From an uncultured Eubacteriales bacterium (lineage in GTDB: Bacteria > Bacillota > Clostridia > Lachnospirales > Bianqueaceae), in NCBI GenBank assembly GCA_902493345.1, contig CABUPM010000016.1, forward strand, positions 1-28,565: DNA of 28,565 nucleotides, given 5' to 3'. Every line of letters begins with the position of its first letter. Position 1 is the stretch's first letter. Both the position numbers and the translations under genes were made by a program. Shown one piece after another: positions 22,495 to 28,565 of the stretch. The notes below the pieces were generated by a model. That model was not told the DNA's origin and did not search any database. It saw only the letters and a list, made by a program, of their open reading frames with translations.

Positions 22495-22614
22495 ATTACC
22501 AGTCAACACGAATAAATACCTGTCCGATTCGGATAAATACCAGTCAATCCTAATAATTATCAGCCAATTTCGGATAATTCCCAGTCAACCATCATGAATA
22601 TCAGTCATTTGTTC
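22490..22614 (+). repeat. Six degenerate direct repeats phased at 20/21 bp
   Basis: Six units share a core close to AATACCAGTCAA: ATTACCAGTCAA, AATACCTGTCCG, AATACCAGTCAA, ATTATCAGCCAA, ATTCCCAGTCAA and AATATCAGTCAT. The third-last A/C-C-C step of each core begins at 22498, 22518, 22539, 22559, 22580 and 22600, giving spacings of 20, 21, 20, 21 and 20. That is close to two helical turns per unit. The array ends 11 bases before the -35 of the promoter at 22626, so it is best read as a cooperative regulator-binding array. It is not a CRISPR: there are no conserved repeats with unique spacers. Confidence 0.75.
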
Positions 22615-22625
22615 GAAAAAATCTA

Positions 22626-22653
22626 TTGCAATCCATTCAGGATATAGTATAAT
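22626..22653 (+). promoter_or_regulatory. Sigma-A type promoter of the LamG-domain gene
   Basis: TTGCAA (22626-22631) and a perfect TATAAT (22648-22653) are 16 bases apart. The start would be near 22660, leaving a short leader of about 25 bases with the ribosome-binding site TAGGGGG upstream of the ATG at 22685. Confidence 0.75.
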
Positions 22654-22684
22654 AAAATCAAAAGATAAAATAGGGGGTTATGCA

Positions 22685-25600
22685 ATGGAGAATGAGGCAT
22701 TATTGTTTTATTTGCCGGGTGACTCATTTACGGCGCAAAAGGCTGCCGGACAGGCGGAGCCTACTTTTTGCGAGGCCGTAGAACTGATTGATGAGGGTAT
22801 CCATGGAAAAGCGATTGCGTGCCATACGAGACAGCAGTTGGCATGGCAGGCACCACATAATATATATGCGGAGCGGGGAACGATTTCCATTTGGTGGCGG
22901 TCGAGGTATCCGGTAGGGCCTACAGCATTCCCGATTTTTCGAGTAGGTTATGCGGACCATAGCAGCTGGGATCAGTGCTTCTTGCGTGTAGATTATAATG
23001 GAGAGGGATTGGAGGCCTATGTGACGGATATCAATCTGTCCAGGGCCAGAGTTCATTGTAAGATCGACGAGTTTCCGGATCCGCAGACATGGCTGCATAT
23101 TGCGGTCAGTTGGGATGAATTGTGGGGACTGAAATTATATTATAATGGAAAACTGGTAGCATGGGAGGAACGTCCGGCGGTGTATTTTGCCGGATTGGAT
23201 CAGTTTGGCCCCCACTCCAGAATTATTGGTCCCTGGCATGTGCAGAGCGACTATAATTTTATCCGCGGCGGAGATATCTGTGAATTGTCCATATGGGATC
23301 ATATGCTGACAGATGAAGAGATCCAGACATTGGCCAGCGGAGAGCTGCCGCAGGTGGACGCATTCCGATTGGATCCGACAGACCGCAAGGTTCAAGAGGG
23401 CTGGCGGATGCGCAGTGGTCTCAATCAGAAGCTGCCTAAGCTTCCGGCAGAAGCGGCGGCGCGTAAAGTGGAGATCCACGACGCCTATGACCTTAAGAGA
23501 TGGTGGTTTAAGGGAATGGACGGAATTCGTGAGACTACTTGGCCCGGCGTGTATAATCGTTCCAGATTAAAAGGAAGAAATGACTATTTCCAGTTCCCGG
23601 ACTGGGACTGCTATTCACTATCTGGTCAGGCAATCACTTTTTATATGCCGGAGGAGCCCTATAATCATATCGAGATCTCCGGAAGCGCTCATGGTAAGGT
23701 AGAGCTATTGGATGATGACGGTTCCGTTAAGGAGCTGTTGTTTGAGCGTCCTGAAAATATGGAGCGTACGGTGGATACTGTGGATAAGCGCAGCGGCGGC
23801 CACATCCGTTTTACAAATGAAGAGAAAGAAGAGCCCATCGGTGACTTTTCCGCATATAATGTATATGAGGGCAGAGCGCCAAGGGGCATGTATTCTTATA
23901 CATATAAGGTTCAGCCGGGCGTGTGCCGCAGCGAAAAGGCACAGGCGGATCTGGCTGATTTTATCGAAGGCCGTTATACTGCTTATGAGAGAAATATTTG
24001 GACCGCGGTCGAAGAGGGCGCATCTGTAGAATTGGCAGACGCGGCGACAGGCGGATATCCGTTCTATAATATCATTATTCCGTATCAGGCAGATGCGGGA
24101 GCCGGACTGGACGGAATTGAGCTGACGTTCTGCACGCCGACGGATCGGGAAGCATCCTATAGTGTGCAGGTCAAGGATCCGCTGTGGTATTATCGGAATC
24201 TGGCGCATTTTACCTTCCGCAGCGCGGCTGGAATTCAGCAGAAGCTCTGGCTAGATACGCGGGATCGTGTGTTGCCGGAGGATCACTGCCTGTATATTAC
24301 AATTGCGGCGGAAGACGCCGAGGCGGGAGCTTGTCTGATGCAGTCCCTGCATCTGCGGGCTGTATATAAGAGTGCCGAATTGGCGAAAAAGGAACACTGT
24401 GAAGACCGTTTCACTCAGGTGAAGGATATCGTGGCGCATCTGACAGAAGAGACGCCGCTGTTGTCTCAATATAATACATTCAATCGTTTCACCGCGGATG
24501 TGCTGGATCTTCTGAAGGTAGATCCGGAGCATGAACTGGGAAAGCAGTATTTGCATATGCTGGCATCCCGCCGCAGATTTATGCCGGTGGATCGAAGAGG
24601 TGTTGCGCTGGAAGCCCCGGAGCTGCTGGATATGACGGAGCCGGTACCGGACGGTGTTCCGGCATGGGCCTTCCGCCAGATAGAGTATTTGCGCAGATAT
24701 AAAAAGATCATCAACTGGTATATTGACAAGAGACAAATCTCCAATGGAGAGCTTGGCGGCGGCTTGTCAGACGACGGTGATTTTGTGGCGACCTGGGGCC
24801 AGATGGTGCTCATGGATGCCGATGGTGATAAGGTGCGGAAAGCAATTGAGGCCAATGAAAATGCATTTTATCAGCAGGGGATGTTCACGAATGGTCTGTG
24901 TTCGATTCAGACAGATGAGCTGCACTCTTCAGAGGAAGGTCTGGTCAGCCTGGCGGCGTGCCTGAATGTTTCTCCTGGTAATCCGCGATGGCTGGAAGCG
25001 GCAATGGAGACGGGACGCAGTGTGGACTGGATCACAGGAATCAACAGTCATGGACATCGTCATCTGAAGTCTACGTTTTACAGTGGATCCGTGATGGCGC
25101 GTGAGGAGCCTTGGGGCGGACAGCAGTCCTGCAGTTATATTTCGCTGGAACCGGCTTGGCAGGTCGCGCAGTTCAACGGAAATCCGTATCTGCTGCACCT
25201 TCTGGAAGAGCTGGCGGACAGTGCGGTTGCTCATTATCGTAAGGAAGAGGGACGGATTCACTCCTATGTACGCTTTGACGATGATGAGGAAAACAACGCG
25301 GGCAATGGACGGAATATGGGTGAGAGAACGGTGCTGATGCCTGCCTGGAAGCTGATCGGCAAGCAGCCGTATTGGGACTGCCAGACACCGGCGGAGCGCG
25401 GCGGCGTGACGCTCAAGGATACGGGCATTGAGCTGCATCCGATTCTGGAAGGGACGGAGGATGTAATCGATAAGGAAAAGGTTGCCGCACGGTATAAGAT
25501 TCTGGTGCAAAAGGCAGCAGCCAAGGAGTATTATTGCACACAGGGCCATCCTTGGATCGACCGTGTGTATGTTGAACCCGGTTCGCTGTATTGCGACCGT

Positions 25601-26323
25601 TTGGCGGATCCTTCGGACGTATACGTACGCTGCACGTATCCGATGAACCGCATCGCCTGGAAGTTTACTAACTGGGGTGATGATGAGCGAGTTGCGATTC
25701 TGACACCGGTGACGGAGGCGGATCATGTTCGAATTGTGGTGTGCAACATCTCGGATCGGGATGTACTGGCAGATGTAATCGGCGGAGATGTCCTGCCGGG
25801 ACGTTGGCAGATCGTCTATGGAACAGATACCAATGGGGATGACCGGGCAGATGAAGATACAGTAACGATGATCCGTGAATTTGAGAAGGATGGCCATATC
25901 CGTGTGGTACTTCCGCAGGGTGTGACGACGGTCATTGAGCTGAAGTTGGTAGAAGTCGGAAAGCCGTATTGGGAGCGGCCGGACCTGGGTGTATCGGATG
26001 AGGATATCCGGATCTTTGATCACGGTATCAATGTGAGAATTCATTCTCTGGGCGCGGTAGCAACACCGGAGACAGAGGTTGCACTGAAGGATGAGGACGG
26101 AAATGTCTTGAAAAAAGCAGTTCTGCCGAGTCTTCCGGCGCCGACGGATCTGTGGCCCAAGTATCGTGATGTGATATTCTATCTGCATCATATCAAGAGT
26201 CTAAAGGGCTGCTATGTAGAGATCGATCCGGAGCACAAGCTGCAGGAGATCACGAGAGCCAATAATATTGCGAAGTTGGATCGTGCGCTGCGTGAGCGCA
26301 AACCGGTTTTGTCAGAAAGGTAA
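22685..26323 (+). CDS. Large LamG-like/alpha-toroid protein, possible carbohydrate-active enzyme
   Basis: The product is 1212 residues, single gene. Residues 1-220 look like a concanavalin A-like (LamG) jelly roll: GTISIWWRSRYP at 65-76, WLHIAVSWD at 136-144, LKLYYNGKLV at 149-158 and DICELSIWDHMLTDEEI at 197-213. Residues about 270-560 are beta-rich. From about 590 to 900 there are helix pairs typical of alpha/alpha toroids, with NGELGGGLSDDGDF starting at N687 (D696/D697 are catalytic-type candidates) and WGGQQSCSYISLE later. A calcium-loop-like DTNGDDRADED lies near 1048. A CARDB-like beta-sandwich (VRIHSLGAVATPETEVALKD) is near 1115. No signal peptide or membrane helix is found, odd for a glycan enzyme, so the substrate would be internal or the protein is released otherwise. 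I do not recognise a named family for the whole protein. Confidence 0.7.
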   Translation: MENEALLFYLPGDSFTAQKAAGQAEPTFCEAVELIDEGIHGKAIACHTRQQLAWQAPHNIYAERGTISIWWRSRYPVGPTAFPIFRVGYADHSSWDQCFLRVDYNGEGLEAYVTDINLSRARVHCKIDEFPDPQTWLHIAVSWDELWGLKLYYNGKLVAWEERPAVYFAGLDQFGPHSRIIGPWHVQSDYNFIRGGDICELSIWDHMLTDEEIQTLASGELPQVDAFRLDPTDRKVQEGWRMRSGLNQKLPKLPAEAAARKVEIHDAYDLKRWWFKGMDGIRETTWPGVYNRSRLKGRNDYFQFPDWDCYSLSGQAITFYMPEEPYNHIEISGSAHGKVELLDDDGSVKELLFERPENMERTVDTVDKRSGGHIRFTNEEKEEPIGDFSAYNVYEGRAPRGMYSYTYKVQPGVCRSEKAQADLADFIEGRYTAYERNIWTAVEEGASVELADAATGGYPFYNIIIPYQADAGAGLDGIELTFCTPTDREASYSVQVKDPLWYYRNLAHFTFRSAAGIQQKLWLDTRDRVLPEDHCLYITIAAEDAEAGACLMQSLHLRAVYKSAELAKKEHCEDRFTQVKDIVAHLTEETPLLSQYNTFNRFTADVLDLLKVDPEHELGKQYLHMLASRRRFMPVDRRGVALEAPELLDMTEPVPDGVPAWAFRQIEYLRRYKKIINWYIDKRQISNGELGGGLSDDGDFVATWGQMVLMDADGDKVRKAIEANENAFYQQGMFTNGLCSIQTDELHSSEEGLVSLAACLNVSPGNPRWLEAAMETGRSVDWITGINSHGHRHLKSTFYSGSVMAREEPWGGQQSCSYISLEPAWQVAQFNGNPYLLHLLEELADSAVAHYRKEEGRIHSYVRFDDDEENNAGNGRNMGERTVLMPAWKLIGKQPYWDCQTPAERGGVTLKDTGIELHPILEGTEDVIDKEKVAARYKILVQKAAAKEYYCTQGHPWIDRVYVEPGSLYCDRLADPSDVYVRCTYPMNRIAWKFTNWGDDERVAILTPVTEADHVRIVVCNISDRDVLADVIGGDVLPGRWQIVYGTDTNGDDRADEDTVTMIREFEKDGHIRVVLPQGVTTVIELKLVEVGKPYWERPDLGVSDEDIRIFDHGINVRIHSLGAVATPETEVALKDEDGNVLKKAVLPSLPAPTDLWPKYRDVIFYLHHIKSLKGCYVEIDPEHKLQEITRANNIAKLDRALRERKPVLSER

Positions 26324-26330
26324 GGTATAG

Positions 26331-26381
26331 GGACGGACCTCTGAGAGATTGAATCTCGGGAGGGTCCGTCCTTTATTTATT
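26331..26381 (+). terminator. Terminator after the LamG-domain gene
   Basis: GGACGGACC (26331-26339) pairs with GGTCCGTCC (26363-26371). An inner GAGA/TCTC stem (26343-26346 with 26354-26357) tops the hairpin. TTTATTTATTAT follows. The stop codon of the gene is 8 bases before it. Confidence 0.85.
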
Positions 26382-26432
26382 ATGGGTAAAGATGAAAAAT
26401 AGAAAAATATTTGAAAAAATCATTAATTTCTC

Positions 26433-26461
26433 TTGCAATTAACTGTAAATTGTGGTATCAT
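26433..26461 (+). promoter_or_regulatory. Sigma-A type promoter of the T-box/aspS-gatCA operon
   Basis: TTGCAA (26433-26438) and TATCAT (26456-26461) lie 17 bases apart, with A/T-rich DNA upstream. The start is predicted near 26468, at the beginning of the T-box leader. Confidence 0.75.
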
Positions 26462-26467
26462 ACACAA

Positions 26468-26726
26468 CAAAATAGAAATGCAAGGAAGGAGACTCCTGTT
26501 TCCGGAGCCCGCAGGGAGGCTGTGTCATAGACTGAAAGCACGGCTGGGAAGAAGAGACGAGGGGAACACTCCGGAGCAGATTGTCTGAAAGTAGTAGGAC
26601 AATACGGATGCGTACCGTTAGACGCATATGAGAGGCAAAGACAAAGGCGTCATTGCAAGGCGGGTGGTACCGCGGATTTTGCAATGCACAATTCGTCCCG
26701 AAATCAATTGATTTCGGGACTTTTTT
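26468..26726 (+). promoter_or_regulatory. T-box riboswitch leader, probable Asn specifier
   Basis: The leader contains the hallmark T-box GGCGGGTGGTACCGCGG with TGGTACC at 26665-26671. The terminator follows as a perfect 13-bp stem (GTCCCGAAATCAA 26695-26707 with TTGATTTCGGGAC 26708-26720) plus six T (26721-26726). The base of stem I forms from CTGTTTCCGGAG (26496-26507) and CTCCGGAGCAG (26569-26579) with one bulged T. Directly before the 3' arm lies AAC-A (26565-26568), the expected place for the specifier codon, which reads asparagine. Another hairpin, ATTGTC/GACAAT (26580-26603), lies downstream. Uncharged tRNA(Asn) would favour the antiterminator and switch on the synthetase and amidotransferase. 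GAC at 26556-26558 (Asp) is a less well-placed alternative. Confidence 0.9.
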
Positions 26727-26753
26727 GTATGCGTAATGGAGAGGAGAGGTATT

Positions 26754-28067
26754 ATGGAATATGTGGAGACAGAGATCCGAGGGAAGAGGCTTGGCTGGGA
26801 AGAGCTGAAGCATATGCTGGGAGAGACCGTTCAGGTAGAAGGGATGGTTCATGCCATACGGGACATGGGAGAGGTCCTTTTTATCATACTGCGCCGTAGG
26901 GACGGACTGCTGCAGTGTGTATGGAACGGACAGGAGGGACGGGAGCTGAAGGAGGGCTCTGCTGTTATTTTGACTGGTCAGGTGGTAGAAGAGGGGCGAG
27001 CCCCGCACGGGATCGAAATTCACGCAGAGGCGGTGCAGGTTTTGAGCCGTCCGGTGCAGCCGATGCCGCTCGCCATTTCCAAATGGAAGCTGCAGACTTC
27101 TCTGGAAGCCAAGCTGGAGATGCGTCCCATTTCATTACGCAATGTCCGGGAGCGGGCAAAATTCAAAATCCAGGAGGGTCTGTGCCGGGCCTTTCGGGAC
27201 TATCTGTATTCTCAGGGATTTACCGAGATCCATACGCCTAAGATCGGAGCCAAAGGAGCAGAAGGCGGAGCGAATATTTTCCGCCTGGAATATTTTCATC
27301 GCAAGGCAGTATTGGAGCAGAGCCCACAGCTGTATAAGCAGATGATGGTGGGAGTCTTTGACCGGGTTTTTGAGACGGGGCCGGTATTTCGGGCGGAAAA
27401 GCACAATACCAAGAGGCATCTGAATGAATACACCAGTCTGGATCTGGAGATGGGGTATATCCGGAGCTTTGAAGACATCATGGAGATGGAGGCCGGATAT
27501 CTGCGGTACGCGATGGAGCTGCTGCGCAGGGACTATGCCGCGGAGGTCGCGCTTTTGGATGTCCAGTTGCCGACGGTTGAGCGGATCCCGCAGGTCCGGT
27601 TTGACCGTGCCAAAGAGATGGTCGCTGAGAAATACAACCGGCGCATTCGCAACCCGTATGATCTGGAGCCGGAGGAGGAGAGACTGATCGGTCAGCTTTT
27701 CGCGGAAGAATATGGATCAGATTTTGTATTTGTAACACATTATCCGTCCAAGAAGCGTCCCTTCTACGCAATGGACGATCCGGAGGACACTCGGTTTACT
27801 CTGAGCTTTGATCTTTTGTTCCGCGGACTGGAGGTAACGACGGGGGGACAGAGAATCCATGAATACCCGGCGCTGGAGGAAAAGATCGCGTCCAGGGGAA
27901 TGTCTACAGAGGGACTGGAGTACTATCTGGATGCCTTCCGATATGGAATGCCGCCCCATGGCGGACTGGGAATCGGACTGGAGAGGATGACCATGCAGCT
28001 GTTAGGAGAAGATAATATTCGGGAAACGGCGCTTTTCCCGAGGGACATGTCTCATTTGGAGCCGTAA
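26754..28067 (+). CDS. Archaeal-type aspartyl-tRNA synthetase, probably non-discriminating
   Basis: It charges tRNA(Asp) and, in the non-discriminating form, also tRNA(Asn) with aspartate. The 437-residue product (much shorter than bacterial AspRS of about 590) has an N-terminal OB fold (residues about 24-110), then a class II core with SPQLYKQMM, motif 2 FRAEKHNTKRHLNE and motif 3 GLGIGLER at 404-411. H33 in MVHAIRDMG occupies the position where discriminating archaeal enzymes have Trp, which fits relaxed tRNA choice. The start is placed at 26754 behind GGAGAGGAGAGGT. An in-frame ATG at 26736 has no ribosome-binding site and lies against the terminator. It is followed by gatC and gatA and preceded by an Asn-type T-box, so its likely role is making Asp-tRNA(Asn) for transamidation. 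Confidence 0.88.
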   Translation: MEYVETEIRGKRLGWEELKHMLGETVQVEGMVHAIRDMGEVLFIILRRRDGLLQCVWNGQEGRELKEGSAVILTGQVVEEGRAPHGIEIHAEAVQVLSRPVQPMPLAISKWKLQTSLEAKLEMRPISLRNVRERAKFKIQEGLCRAFRDYLYSQGFTEIHTPKIGAKGAEGGANIFRLEYFHRKAVLEQSPQLYKQMMVGVFDRVFETGPVFRAEKHNTKRHLNEYTSLDLEMGYIRSFEDIMEMEAGYLRYAMELLRRDYAAEVALLDVQLPTVERIPQVRFDRAKEMVAEKYNRRIRNPYDLEPEEERLIGQLFAEEYGSDFVFVTHYPSKKRPFYAMDDPEDTRFTLSFDLLFRGLEVTTGGQRIHEYPALEEKIASRGMSTEGLEYYLDAFRYGMPPHGGLGIGLERMTMQLLGEDNIRETALFPRDMSHLEP

Positions 28068-28078
28068 GGAGAAAACAG

Positions 28079-28363
28079 ATGATTACAGAAGAAATGATGG
28101 AATATGTCGGAATTTTGGCGCAGCTGGAGCTGTCAGGCGAAGCTGTGGAAAAGGCAAGGGACGATATGGAACGGATGCTGGAATATATCGATCAGCTCAA
28201 CGAATTGGACACTGATGGTGTGAAACCTCTATCACATGTATTTCCTGTGTATAATGTGTTCCGGGAGGACGAAGTAACCAATGGAGACGAACGGGAGGAG
28301 CTGCTGGCAGCGGCCCCGCGTTCTAAAGACGGCTGCTATATGGTTCCGCGGACGGTGGAATAG
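28079..28363 (+). CDS. gatC: Asp/Glu-tRNA amidotransferase subunit GatC
   Basis: GatC is the small scaffold subunit of GatCAB, which amidates mischarged Asp-tRNA(Asn) (and Glu-tRNA(Gln)). The 94-residue product has the family pattern: an N-terminal helix MEYVGILAQLELSGEAVEKA, then MLEYIDQLNELDTDGVKPLS, HVFPVYNVFREDEV and the C-terminal MVPRTVE. The gene lies 11 bases after the synthetase stop and 11 bases before gatA. Confidence 0.95.
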   Translation: MITEEMMEYVGILAQLELSGEAVEKARDDMERMLEYIDQLNELDTDGVKPLSHVFPVYNVFREDEVTNGDEREELLAAAPRSKDGCYMVPRTVE

Positions 28364-28374
28364 GAGGGACGAGA

Positions 28375-28565
28375 ATGACAGAATATACAGCATTGGAGCT
28401 TGGCCGGAAGATCCGCAGGGGCGAGATCAGCGCCGTGGAAGCGACACAGGCGGCATTGAAGCAGATCGATGAGAAGGAGGCGCTCCTCCACGCCTATATC
28501 CATGTGGACCAGGAGGGCGCTTTGCGTCAGGCGGAAGGTGTGCAGAAAAAGATTATGGCAGGGGG
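28375..28565 (+). CDS. gatA: Asp/Glu-tRNA amidotransferase subunit GatA, N-terminal part (runs off the window)
   Basis: GatA is the amidase subunit that supplies ammonia from glutamine. Only the first 63 residues are present. They start MTEYTALELGRKIRRGEISA and continue with VEATQAALKQIDEKEALLHA and YIHVDQEGALRQAE, matching the N-terminal helices of GatA. The catalytic Ser-cisSer-Lys region lies beyond the window. TAGGAGGG precedes the ATG, overlapping the gatC stop. Confidence 0.93.
   Translation, partial: MTEYTALELGRKIRRGEISAVEATQAALKQIDEKEALLHAYIHVDQEGALRQAEGVQKKIMAG

Noticed and set aside
22490..22614. Possible CRISPR array or replication iterons
   Set aside because: The six units are contiguous and degenerate, without constant repeats separated by unique spacers, and no cas or replication gene is nearby. 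Operator-like repeats fit better.
24929..26191. A 420-codon minus-strand frame opposite the LamG-domain gene, and a similar one at 20332-21594 opposite the binding protein
   Set aside because: Both are shadows created by the codon bias of the sense genes; no domain, promoter or start signal was seen.
26439..27023. A 194-codon minus-strand frame across the T-box leader
   Set aside because: It runs through a structured riboswitch and into the synthetase gene, and its product has no recognisable features.

Overview
The window is a chromosomal segment of a low-to-mid GC Firmicute, most likely a clostridial (Lachnospiraceae-like) gut organism. The evidence is strong AAGGAGG ribosome-binding sites throughout, the S10/spc ribosomal gene order, a zinc-type S14 and C+ type L36, an adenylate kinase with a four-cysteine zinc LID, an L22 with the long basic N-terminus common in clostridia, and a T-box-controlled archaeal-type AspRS plus GatCAB operon. 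All genes I accept are on the + strand. The species assignment is an inference; there is no rRNA here to confirm it.

Region 1 (1-10337) is the ribosomal superoperon: rplB (5' end missing)-rpsS-rplV-rpsC-rplP-rpmC-rpsQ-rplN-rplX-rplE-rpsN-rpsH-rplF-rplR-rpsE-rpmD-rplO-secY-adk-map-infA-rpmJ. It stops at a very strong intrinsic terminator directly after rpmJ. The usual continuation (rpsM-rpsK-rpsD-rpoA-rplQ) is not here.

Region 2 (10338-21697) is an accessory peptide-use operon with its own strong promoter: a dipeptide epimerase of the enolase superfamily, three tandem cytoplasmic serine hydrolases of the class C beta-lactamase/S12 fold, and a complete Opp/Dpp peptide importer (two permeases, two ATPases, and a lipoprotein binding protein behind an attenuator-like hairpin). 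The stop/start overlaps imply one transcript. Together they look like a route that imports peptides and processes those containing D-residues or otherwise unusual ones in the cytoplasm. The substrate is unknown, and the epimerase appears to lack the arginine used by Ala-Glu epimerases.

Region 3 (21631-22684) holds an AT-rich PD-(D/E)XK-like nuclease gene. Its extended -10 promoter lies in the loop, and its ribosome-binding site in the stem, of a hairpin that also terminates the peptide operon. It is followed by a 321-base intergenic stretch with several hairpins and a six-copy degenerate repeat phased at 20/21 bp, placed just upstream of the next promoter.

Region 4 (22685-26381) is one gene for a 1212-residue protein with an N-terminal LamG-like lectin domain, a probable alpha/alpha-toroid catalytic-type domain and a C-terminal beta-sandwich, without a signal peptide.

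Region 5 (26433-28565) is a T-box riboswitch (probable Asn specifier AAC) controlling an archaeal-type, probably non-discriminating aspartyl-tRNA synthetase followed by gatC and the start of gatA. This is the indirect pathway for making Asn-tRNA(Asn).
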